Shown one piece after another: positions 1-5,610 of a stretch of DNA of 7,612 nucleotides. This stretch comes from Chloroflexota bacterium. Its GTDB lineage: Bacteria > Chloroflexota > Anaerolineae > B4-G1. The notes under the pieces were generated by a model. The model had not been told where the DNA came from, made no database searches, and was given only the letters and a program-made list of their open reading frames with translations. The DNA is taken from NCBI GenBank assembly GCA_003648085.1, contig QMOC01000114.1:1-7612 (forward strand), read 5' to 3'. The first letter of the stretch is position 1. The number at the start of each line of letters is the position of its first letter. The position numbers and the translations under genes were made by a program.

Positions 1-685
1 CTTCCATCATCACGACCAGCGTGCGGTACAGCACCTCGAGGGTCCCCACCAGCCCGTTGGGGATGTAGCGACGGCGGCGCAATGCCTCGACCACGAGGGA
101 GGTCGTGCCGCCGTCCGACGTGACGTCCACGGCGACGACCAGGTCGGCCCCCATCCGCCGCACCACGTCGGCGGGGAGGTTGTTCAACACGCCACCGTCC
201 ACCAGCGTCCGCCCCTCCCGCTCCACCGGGGCCAGGACGCCGGGCAACGCAATGGTGGCCCGCACGGCATCCACCACCCGGCCCTCGCGCAGGACCACCT
301 CCTGGCCGCCATCCAGGTCCACGGCGATCAGTGCCAGCGGTATGCGCAGGTCGTCGAAAGTGCGCTCGCCCAGGTGACCCCTCAGGTATTCGCTCACCTT
401 CTGGCCTTCGAAGAGTCCGCGACGGGGTAGCGGAGGCTCGGCCAGGGTCAGGAGCCGACGCACGCTGCCCATACGCACGGCCTCCTGTTCCATGAAGTCG
501 GGGCTCAGCCCGGCGGCGTACGCCGCAGCGATGAGACCGCCCATACTGGTGCCGGCCAGGCAGTCGACCGGTATGCCCTCCTGTTCCAGGACCTTCAGCA
601 CGCCGATGTGGGCCAAACCGCGGGCGCCGCCACCGCTGAGGGCCAGCCCGACCCTGCGGCTCGATGTTCTCTTTGGTTCACCCAT
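1..685 (-). CDS. Patatin-like phospholipase (RssA/YchK type), C-terminus cut by window edge
   Basis: Serine lipid acyl hydrolase with a Ser-Asp dyad, probably cytoplasmic or membrane-associated and acting on phospholipid or other acyl esters. The first 228 residues are visible. The N-terminus carries the glycine-rich oxyanion motif SGGGARG (about 17-23), the nucleophile elbow GTSMGG (45-50, catalytic Ser47) and the DGG motif with catalytic Asp163, all in the usual patatin order and spacing. No signal peptide or autotransporter region is seen, which suits a short RssA-like protein of about 250-320 residues. The ATG at 685 lies inside the end of uppS: the two genes overlap by 8 nt (ATGGGTGA). 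GGAG followed by AAG precedes the ATG, so translation is probably coupled to uppS. The family is certain, but the physiological substrate is unknown. The 3' end lies beyond position 1. Confidence 0.92.
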   Translation of the reverse strand, partial: MGEPKRTSSRRVGLALSGGGARGLAHIGVLKVLEQEGIPVDCLAGTSMGGLIAAAYAAGLSPDFMEQEAVRMGSVRRLLTLAEPPLPRRGLFEGQKVSEYLRGHLGERTFDDLRIPLALIAVDLDGGQEVVLREGRVVDAVRATIALPGVLAPVEREGRTLVDGGVLNNLPADVVRRMGADLVVAVDVTSDGGTTSLVVEALRRRRYIPNGLVGTLEVLYRTLVVMME

Positions 686-1424
686 CTTCTCCCTCCGGAA
701 CGCTTTCGTCGCCTGCAGCCTTCACGCGCTTCCTGTACGCACGCCAGGCCCGGATGGCTTCCAGAAGATCCTCCTCCTTGAAGTCGGGCCAGTAGACAGG
801 CGTGCTCCAGAAGAAGGCATCTGCCGCCTGCCAGAGCAGGAAATTGCTCAGCCGCTGCTCGCCGCCGGTGCGAATCACCAGGTCGGGGTCCGGCATTTCC
901 GCAGTGTACAGGAAACGCCCGAAGACTGCTTCGTCTATCTCGCCCGGGTTCACCTCCCCGCGCTGCACGGCGCCGATCAGAGACCGGGCAGCATCCGTGA
1001 TCTCCGCCCGTCCCCCGTAGTTGATCGCCAGGTTGAGGAGGAGGCGATCCCCATGCCGCGTCTCGCGCATCGCCTCCTCCAGTGCGTCCCGCACTCCAGC
1101 AGGCAAGCCCTCGCGCCGGCCGATGACGTTCAACCGCACGCCGTTTCGGCGCAACTCGGGTACCTCCCGCTCGGCATACTCACGGCAGAGCCGCATCAGG
1201 AAGTCCACCTCGTTGTGCGGGCGGTTCCAGTTCTCGGTGGAGAAGGTGTACAGGGTGAGCACGCGAACGCCCAATTGACCGCACACTTCGACTATGTGGC
1301 GCGCGGTCTGTACACCGGCCCGGTGGCCGGCGGTGCGGGGCAGCCCCCGCGCCTGTGCCCAGCGCCCGTTACCGTCCATGATGATGGCAACGTGATAGGG
1401 AACATCGAAATCCTCTTCGGTCAT
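678..1424 (-). CDS. uppS: Undecaprenyl (polyprenyl) diphosphate synthase, cis-prenyltransferase
   Basis: Condenses isopentenyl diphosphate onto farnesyl diphosphate with cis geometry to build the C55 (or similar) polyprenyl diphosphate that carries peptidoglycan and other envelope glycans. The protein has 248 residues, the normal length for the family. Visible signatures are the pyrophosphate-binding DGNGRWA (17-23, catalytic Asp17), FSTENW (61-66), NYGGR (135-139) and the C-terminal block DLVIRTGGEQ through SNFLLWQ (181-199), followed by the usual aromatic FFW segment. The frame stays open upstream to 1646, but the extension lies over the neighbouring membrane gene. MTEEDF at 1424 matches the family N-terminus and has an AAAGG-like site upstream. 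Product length (C55 or other) cannot be judged. The usual bacterial partner cdsA is not adjacent; a patatin gene follows instead. Confidence 0.97.
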   Translation of the reverse strand: MTEEDFDVPYHVAIIMDGNGRWAQARGLPRTAGHRAGVQTARHIVEVCGQLGVRVLTLYTFSTENWNRPHNEVDFLMRLCREYAEREVPELRRNGVRLNVIGRREGLPAGVRDALEEAMRETRHGDRLLLNLAINYGGRAEITDAARSLIGAVQRGEVNPGEIDEAVFGRFLYTAEMPDPDLVIRTGGEQRLSNFLLWQAADAFFWSTPVYWPDFKEEDLLEAIRAWRAYRKRVKAAGDESVPEGEDG

Positions 1425-1438
1425 AGCGCGCCTTTCTC

Positions 1439-1720
1439 TTACCCTCTGGGTAGATGGTATGCCACTGCCAACACGACGGCCCCCAGCACCCATCCCATGG
1501 CGATAGAGACGAGTGCGACATCCCGGGCCACGACCAGCAGTACAATGCCCCGCAGGATCAGCAGCGCCGCGGCGGCCAGGAGCAGCCAGAGCCCCCGTCT
1601 GGTCTCTTCCGGCAGCGCCTCGACCGTGTTCCGCAGCCAGGCCCAATTCGTCTCATTTGCCAGCCAGACCAGAAGGCCCACGATCAGAGCCGCGACGACC
1701 CACAACAGTGCTGAATCCAT
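1439..1720 (-). CDS. Small three-helix membrane protein, function unknown
   Basis: The 93-residue product is almost all membrane helix. Hydrophobic segments lie at about 4-23, 47-67 and 70-88, and a short polar loop between the first and second holds NETNWAWLRNTVEALPEETRR. I do not recognise a family. The ATG at 1720 was chosen because AGGGGGAA sits just upstream. A longer version from a TTG at 1804 would add 28 proline-rich, non-membrane residues and lacks a comparable ribosome site. The stop lies 14 nt before the uppS start, so the two are probably co-transcribed. A role in the envelope is only inferred from the neighbours (glycosyltransferase, uppS). Confidence 0.72.
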   Translation of the reverse strand: MDSALLWVVAALIVGLLVWLANETNWAWLRNTVEALPEETRRGLWLLLAAAALLILRGIVLLVVARDVALVSIAMGWVLGAVVLAVAYHLPRG

Positions 1721-1796
1721 CCGTTCCCCCTGCCTTCTTATCAAACGAACATCGACTCCCGGAACGTCGACCGTCCACGACCTTGGGGGTGGCGCC

Positions 1797-2000
1797 TCAT
1801 CCAATGTCGGCTCTCGGCAGAATCGGGACGCACACGACGCAGAGCCAGACCACCAGGAGGATCAGTGCGGACAGCATTGCGACGCTCAACACCTCGCCTG
1901 TGCGGCGTGAGGGCAGAAAGTCCCGTTCCAGCCACGACGTTACCAGCGTACCCATCAGCGCAACCCCCAGGGCGGGAACCGTTGGATCCGGACGGAGCAT
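1797..2000 (-). CDS. Small membrane protein of 67 residues, function unknown
   Basis: Short protein with one clear membrane helix (about 38-60, rich in Leu, Val and Ile, with two Cys) and a weaker hydrophobic stretch at about 8-25. The two are linked by a charged loop containing LERDFLPSRR. No family is recognised. Support for it being a gene: a GGAGG site lies 6 nt before the ATG, it begins 18 nt after the stop of the glycosyltransferase, and the hydrophobic pattern is organised as in real membrane proteins. A 76-nt gap without a recognisable element separates it from the next small membrane gene. It may work with the GT4 enzyme or with the adjacent three-helix protein, but that is inference from position only. 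Confidence 0.65.
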   Translation of the reverse strand: MLRPDPTVPALGVALMGTLVTSWLERDFLPSRRTGEVLSVAMLSALILLVVWLCVVCVPILPRADIG

Positions 2001-2018
2001 GCCATTCCTCCGCCGACG

Positions 2019-3251
2019 TCAGGTGACACTGTCGTGCCCTCCACGCCCGATGCGCAGGCCATCCGCCAGCGGTCTCCACAACCGGCCCACACGGCGCATC
2101 CAGGCCGGCGGCAAAGGGGGCGGAGAGGCGGCAGCGACCTCGCGATAGAGACGCTCGTAACGGGCGACGACCCGCTCCATACTGTGCCTCTCGGCCAGAC
2201 GGCGAGAGGCCGCCCCCATGCGACGTCGCAGGTCGGCATCGGCGACCAGGCGTGCCAGGTGCTGCGCCAGCGCTTCCCCGTCCCCCGCCGGCGCCAGGAA
2301 GCCGTTGACGCCGTGATGGATCGCCTCCGGCAGCGCCAGCGCGTCTACGCCGACCACCGGCAGGCCGCAGGCCATCGCCTCCAGCACCACCAGACCCTGC
2401 GTCTCGATGGTCGAAGCGGTGGCGAACAGGTCCGCGGCCTGGTAGAGCGCTGGCAGTTGGTCGTGGGGAACGAAGCCGGTGAAGCGCACGCTCTGGCTCA
2501 GCCCCAGTTCGCCGGCCAGTCGGGTCAGCGCCTCCCGGTCGGGCCCGTCGCCGACGATGACTAGCCGGGCCGTGGGATGCTGCCTGGCAGCCCGCGCAAA
2601 GGCACGTAACAGGAGATCCACGTTCTTCTCGTAACTCAATCGCCCCACGTGCAGGACCGTCAGGGTGTCCCTGCTGCCGGCCTTCGGTCCGGGACGGAAT
2701 CGGTACGTGTCCACGCCGTTGGAGACGGCCACCACGGGCACACGGAGGCCGTGGGCGGTCAACTCCCGCGCCATCACCTGCGAAGGAGTGGTGACGAAGG
2801 GGAAGCGGTTGAAGAAAGTGACCGTGTAGCGCCAGGCGGCCTCGCCCATCAGGGGCACCCGGTCCAGCGGCAGCGGTGCGTACCCGAGGAAACCGGCCAG
2901 GTAGACATGACAGGTGCCCAGGAGGGGGACGCCCAGCCAGCGAGCCGCTGCCAGGGCCTGGATACCTATCGCGGCCATCGAGTGGTTGTGGATCACGTCG
3001 GGCCGAAAGGCGGCCAGCGCCCGTGCCAGACCGACCGGTGCGACGACGATCCGGCCGCCGGGCAGCCGTTCGTAGTGCAACGCCGGGAACCCGGCCACGT
3101 CCAGTTCGAGCGCGACGTGGGAGGGGTCGGCGGCGGTGAAGACGCGCACCGTGTGGCCCGCCGCCCGCAGCGCGCGGGCCAGCGCGGCCACGGCCGTGGC
3201 CACGCCTCCCACCCCGTCGCGAAACGAGTCGACGGTGATGGCAACGCGCAT
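2019..3251 (-). CDS. Glycosyltransferase family 4 (GT-B fold), glycolipid-synthase-like
   Basis: Retaining glycosyltransferase of 410 residues, expected at the cytoplasmic face of the membrane, moving a sugar from a nucleotide sugar to a lipid or glycan acceptor. The N-terminal Rossmann domain starts MRVAITVDSF and has the glycine loop DGVGGVAT (12-19) and HNHS (88-91). The linker VSNGVD (176-181) leads to the donor domain with HVGRLSYEKN (201-210), the VGDGPD turn (233-238) and the diagnostic EX7E pair Glu283/Glu291 within ETQGLVVLEAMACGLPVV. The last 35 residues are rich in Pro, Arg and Trp and could be an amphipathic membrane contact. The overall pattern resembles diacylglycerol glucosyltransferases and mannosyltransferases such as PimB-type enzymes, but donor and acceptor cannot be assigned. 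The start lies 3 nt after the stop of the 104-residue gene, implying coupling. Confidence 0.93.
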   Translation of the reverse strand: MRVAITVDSFRDGVGGVATAVAALARALRAAGHTVRVFTAADPSHVALELDVAGFPALHYERLPGGRIVVAPVGLARALAAFRPDVIHNHSMAAIGIQALAAARWLGVPLLGTCHVYLAGFLGYAPLPLDRVPLMGEAAWRYTVTFFNRFPFVTTPSQVMARELTAHGLRVPVVAVSNGVDTYRFRPGPKAGSRDTLTVLHVGRLSYEKNVDLLLRAFARAARQHPTARLVIVGDGPDREALTRLAGELGLSQSVRFTGFVPHDQLPALYQAADLFATASTIETQGLVVLEAMACGLPVVGVDALALPEAIHHGVNGFLAPAGDGEALAQHLARLVADADLRRRMGAASRRLAERHSMERVVARYERLYREVAAASPPPLPPAWMRRVGRLWRPLADGLRIGRGGHDSVT

Positions 3252-3254
3252 CGG

Positions 3255-3569
3255 CTACAGCCCGTCCCAGTCCGGCGTCTGCGGGGGCTCGAAGTCGGCG
3301 AACGCCCCCAGGATGTCCACCTCCTCCAGCGGGAAGTGGCGGGCGATCACGGGCAGCACCCCGTTCATCAGTGCGGCCCGCTCCTCCCGCCCCAGCCCCT
3401 GCAGGGCTGCACCCAGGTTCTCCTCCACCAAGCGGCTCAGGAAGGCCGTCCGCTCCTCCACCGGCATCCGGGCCATCCATTCCCGCACCGCCTCCCCGGC
3501 CAGGTCGAGCACGTCCTGGGGGCTCAGGCGGCGGATGAACTGCCGCACCAGGCTGGTCTTCAAACTCAT
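3255..3569 (-). CDS. Hypothetical helical protein of 104 residues, coupled to the GT4 gene
   Basis: I do not recognise this protein. It is predicted soluble and mainly alpha-helical, with acidic and basic heptad-like helices such as PQDVLDLAGEAVREWMARM, and a conspicuous C-terminal tail rich in Pro, Asp and Trp (EPPQTPDWDGL). There is no signal peptide, membrane helix or metal motif. Three evenly spaced helices around PVEER, LGREER and FPLEEV suggest a small helical bundle. The ATG at 3569 is preceded by GGGAAG at close range and AGGAGG further up. It begins 16 nt after the DUF1232-like gene and ends 3 nt before the glycosyltransferase start, so it is probably a partner or regulator of that enzyme. 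That role is inference. Confidence 0.72.
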   Translation of the reverse strand: MSLKTSLVRQFIRRLSPQDVLDLAGEAVREWMARMPVEERTAFLSRLVEENLGAALQGLGREERAALMNGVLPVIARHFPLEEVDILGAFADFEPPQTPDWDGL

Positions 3570-3585
3570 CTTCCCATCGCCTCCT

Positions 3586-3822
3586 CTACTCCCTGCGGCC
3601 GCTGAGGCCGGGGACCCTGACCCCCAGATAGCGCAGGGCCATCAGGGCCAGATAGGCAGCCACTCCCTCGTCCAGGTTGCCGACCACCGGCACGTTGTCC
3701 AGCAGGACCTCCGCCACCCCGCCCGAGGGGTTGCCGATGTAGAGGAGACACAGGGCGAGGAGGAGGCCGGCCAGGACGCGGGCCCACAGGGGATGCTGTG
3801 CGGTTCGATTCTGTTCGGTCAT
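3586..3822 (-). CDS. Small DUF1232-like (YkvA-like) membrane protein
   Basis: The 78-residue product has a hydrophobic helix at about 13-29, then the block YIGNPSGGVAEVLLDNVPVVGNLDE (28-52) and a second helix (53-67). This ordering, with a Pro-containing turn, a VPVVG element and an acidic pair, resembles DUF1232 proteins (consensus roughly PxDLIPDxxPxxGxxDD). The resemblance is partial: the first Asp is replaced by Ser/Gly and the second acidic pair reads DE. The molecular function of that family is unknown. The frame is open to 3897, but the ATG at 3822 has AGGAG 7 nt upstream, while the extra 25 residues of the longer version have no membrane or domain content and would run into the hairpin. 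It is followed at 16 nt by the 104-residue gene. Confidence 0.7.
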   Translation of the reverse strand: MTEQNRTAQHPLWARVLAGLLLALCLLYIGNPSGGVAEVLLDNVPVVGNLDEGVAAYLALMALRYLGVRVPGLSGRRE

Positions 3823-3883
3823 CGAATCTCTCCTGCCGGGCATATCGTGGGGCAGGGTGTCCCTTGCCTGATCCCGCAGAGCC

Positions 3884-3924
3884 GGGGGAGCGTCCACGCA
3901 GTGCTTAACGCGGAGACGCCCCCC
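3884..3924 (-). terminator. Strong GC-rich imperfect hairpin between phasin-like and DUF1232-like genes
   Basis: On the plus strand GGGGG(A)GCGTC (3884-3894) pairs with GACGC-CCCCC (3915-3924), leaving one bulged base. Further pairing inward, CGC with GCG plus wobbles, closes around the loop GTGCTTAA. The stem lies 25 nt after the stop of the phasin-like gene in its direction of transcription. No run of T follows on the minus strand, so it is not a textbook Rho-independent terminator. It could instead be an attenuating or mRNA-stabilising stem. The pairing is certain; the function is inferred. Confidence 0.4.
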
Positions 3925-3948
3925 CGCCCTTTCCCTGTGACGATGTGC

Positions 3949-4269
3949 TCACTCCGCCTGCTTCTTCGTCCCTTTCCGGCCCGCCAGCTCCTCGACCCGG
4001 GCGGCCAGTTCGTCGATCTTGCGGTTCAGTTCCTCGATGTCCTGGCGGGAGACGGGGGTCACACGGTCGAGTTCCTGGCGCACCAGTTTGCGCAGTTCCT
4101 CCCGCTCCTCCTCGCCCCGCGCCACCAGCCGGTCGATGACGCCAGGGGCCTCTTCCGGCCTGACCTCCCCTTCCTCGACCAGTTTGTCCACGAACCGAAC
4201 CACCCTGTCACGGGTCAGCGTCAGCACACCCAAGCCCAGCAGCAGGCTCTTCTCGATCCATTTCGCCAT
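3949..4269 (-). CDS. Phasin-like coiled-coil protein
   Basis: The 106-residue product has a short hydrophobic N-terminus (KSLLLGLGVLTLTRD, about 7-21), then long charged amphipathic helices. A strong coiled-coil pattern covers roughly 45-98 (RGEEEREELRKLVRQEL and IEELNRKIDELAARVEEL), with a basic tail KGTKKQAE. This layout (hydrophobic start, a helix ending in LVEEGEV, long Glu/Arg heptads) resembles the small bacterial phasin/PHA-regulator-like proteins, which coat polyhydroxyalkanoate granules or act as scaffolds. No PHA synthase or depolymerase lies in the window, so a granule role is unproven; membrane or lipid association is an alternative. The ATG at 4269 is favoured over the GTG at 4275 because AGGAGG sits 7 nt from the ATG but only 1 nt from the GTG. 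Confidence 0.72.
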   Translation of the reverse strand: MAKWIEKSLLLGLGVLTLTRDRVVRFVDKLVEEGEVRPEEAPGVIDRLVARGEEEREELRKLVRQELDRVTPVSRQDIEELNRKIDELAARVEELAGRKGTKKQAE

Positions 4270-4374
4270 CTGCACACCTCCTTGTTCGATCTCACGAAGC
4301 CAGCCCGACCTTTCCCAGACGTCTCTCGTGATCCGCCGCGCACCTCACCTCCTTATATTTATGTTTCACGCATC
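4270..4374 (-). promoter_or_regulatory. Intergenic leader before the phasin-like gene, with AT-rich block and orphan Shine-Dalgarno
   Basis: This is one of only two sizeable gaps. Read on the minus strand it contains an AT-rich block (4353-4366, AAACATAAATATAA) standing out in GC-rich DNA, which could hold a -10 element (TATAAG or AAATAT). No good -35 is seen. The block runs directly into TAAGGAGGTGA (4345-4355), a perfect match to the anti-Shine-Dalgarno. The real Shine-Dalgarno of the phasin-like gene, AAGGAGGTG at 4275-4283, repeats nine of these bases 71 nt downstream. An 8-bp bulged stem (4288-4297 with 4326-4333) lies between the two. A promoter with a structured leader is plausible but not shown. 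Confidence 0.35.
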
Positions 4375-5610
4375 TCATCCCCGTGCGTGCCGGGCGCTCA
4401 CCGCCCCGGCGCCAAGGGCGATCAATGCCAGCAGCGAGAACACCCGCCGGAAACCGAGGAGGTCCGCCAGGCCTCCCGTCAGGGGCAGGGGCAACGTGGA
4501 GGCGAGGTTGCTCAGAAACAACTGGGTAGAGAGCACCCGCCCTCGCACCTCGTCCGGCGAGCGCTCCTGCACCACCGTACGGGCCGGAACGATGACCAGT
4601 GCAAACGAAATCCCCAGCCCAACAGACAGCAGCAGGAACAGCAGGACGTACGGTCCCTGCAGGGCGCGGAGAGTGGGCAGCAGGGCCAGCCCTGTGCCCA
4701 GGAGCAGCAATCCCGTGCCGACCCACGCTTCCTCCCTCAGGCGACCTCCGCGCCGTCCGACCAGCCACGCCCCCAGGCCGAAGCCCAGGCCTCCGGGCAC
4801 GGCCAGGTAGGCGACATGCTCTATCGGCACGCCCCAGACGCGTGCCGCCAGGCCGGGCACGAGCGTCGTCAGGGCAAGGGAGAGAGAAGACATGAGCACG
4901 AGGCTTCCGATGGCCCAGCGCACCGATGGATTGTCGGCCACGAACCGCCACCCGGCCTGGAGGTCCTTGCGGAGCGATGCCCACGTATGAGACAGCCCTG
5001 CATCGTTCCTTCCGCCCAGCCGGCGGGGAAGGCGGGCACACATCCAGGCAGACGTTCCAAAGAGGGGAATGGCACCCAGCCCGGCCGCTGGCGCACCACC
5101 CACGCGGAGCAGCAACGGGGCAAGGATCACGGTCCCTGCCCCCTGAGCCCCCAGCGTTGCCACCTGGAAGATGGAGTTGGCAGCCCGGAGCCGCTCCGAC
5201 GGCACGAAGTGGGGAATGACAGCCCCCTCTGCGGAGGTGGTGAACTGGGCGACCGCCGACAGAACGAAGTTGCCGGCGTACACAGCGGCCAGGAGGCATG
5301 ATCCCTCCAGCCAGTGGGTGGACGCCGCGAAGCCGACCGAGACAAGCAGGCGGAGGAGGTTACCGATCACCAGGACGTGCCGCCGGTCGTACCGGTCCAC
5401 CACCACGCCAGCCAGCATCCCAAACAGGAAACCCGGAAGAGTGGAGCAAAAGACCATCATCCCCATCTGGGCACTGGAGTGGGTCTCCTCTTCCACCAAC
5501 GCCATCGAGGCGAAGTAGATGGCATAAGTGGCCGCCAATGACGTGAACTGGGCCAGGCTGATGCGGCGCAGCGGCACGTTTTTGGCGATGGAGGGGGAGC
5601 GACTGTTCAT
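4375..5610 (-). CDS. MFS transporter (MFS_3/EntS-like drug or metabolite exporter)
   Basis: Integral membrane secondary transporter of 411 residues with about 12 hydrophobic segments, the size expected for the major facilitator superfamily. The loop between helices 2 and 3 carries motif A as GMLAGVVVDRYDRR (64-77). A second diagnostic element, ERSPDEVRGRVLSTQ (349-363), is typical of the MFS_3 group, which includes the enterobactin exporter EntS and macrolide efflux proteins. Export is therefore more likely than uptake; the substrate is unknown. The frame opens at 5682, but MNSRSPS at 5610 has GGAGG 7 nt upstream, and its ATG overlaps the stop of the NAD synthase-like gene as ATGA (5607-5610), a classic coupling junction. 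This ties the transporter to the enzymes upstream. Confidence 0.92.
   Translation of the reverse strand: MNSRSPSIAKNVPLRRISLAQFTSLAATYAIYFASMALVEEETHSSAQMGMMVFCSTLPGFLFGMLAGVVVDRYDRRHVLVIGNLLRLLVSVGFAASTHWLEGSCLLAAVYAGNFVLSAVAQFTTSAEGAVIPHFVPSERLRAANSIFQVATLGAQGAGTVILAPLLLRVGGAPAAGLGAIPLFGTSAWMCARLPRRLGGRNDAGLSHTWASLRKDLQAGWRFVADNPSVRWAIGSLVLMSSLSLALTTLVPGLAARVWGVPIEHVAYLAVPGGLGFGLGAWLVGRRGGRLREEAWVGTGLLLLGTGLALLPTLRALQGPYVLLFLLLSVGLGISFALVIVPARTVVQERSPDEVRGRVLSTQLFLSNLASTLPLPLTGGLADLLGFRRVFSLLALIALGAGAVSARHARG

Noticed and set aside
1439..1804. Longer TTG-started form of the three-helix membrane protein
   Set aside because: The extra 28 residues lack features, and the internal ATG at 1720 has a much better ribosome site.
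492..1910. Plus-strand open frame of 472 codons
   Set aside because: Antisense shadow of patatin, uppS and the small membrane genes. Stop codons are rare because of high GC, and there is no domain content.
1741..3480. Minus-strand open frame of 579 codons
   Set aside because: Out-of-frame shadow of the GT4 gene, rich in Gly, Arg and Pro. The GT4 frame carries all the motifs.
4221..4343. GTG-started 40-codon frame after the orphan Shine-Dalgarno
   Set aside because: Short spacing, Trp/Cys/Arg-rich composition and out-of-frame overlap with the phasin-like gene make it unlikely to be translated usefully.
4341..4355. Fragment of 16S rRNA 3' end on the plus strand (CACCTCACCTCCTTA resembles the anti-SD tail)
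   Set aside because: Only the short CACCTCCTTA stretch matches and no rRNA helix sequence flanks it. It is better read as a Shine-Dalgarno on the minus strand.
4292..5299. Minus-strand open frame of 335 codons overlapping the MFS gene
   Set aside because: Shifted frame inside the MFS gene with no motif or start site. Only its last 28 codons, beyond the MFS stop, are kept as a weak finding.
3136..5301. Plus-strand open frame of 721 codons
   Set aside because: It runs antisense across well-supported genes (GT4 start, 104-residue gene, DUF1232-like, phasin-like, MFS) and their spacers. The composition (Arg, Gln, Pro, His and Ser in long low-complexity stretches) is what the reverse of GC-rich codons gives. 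No domain is recognisable.
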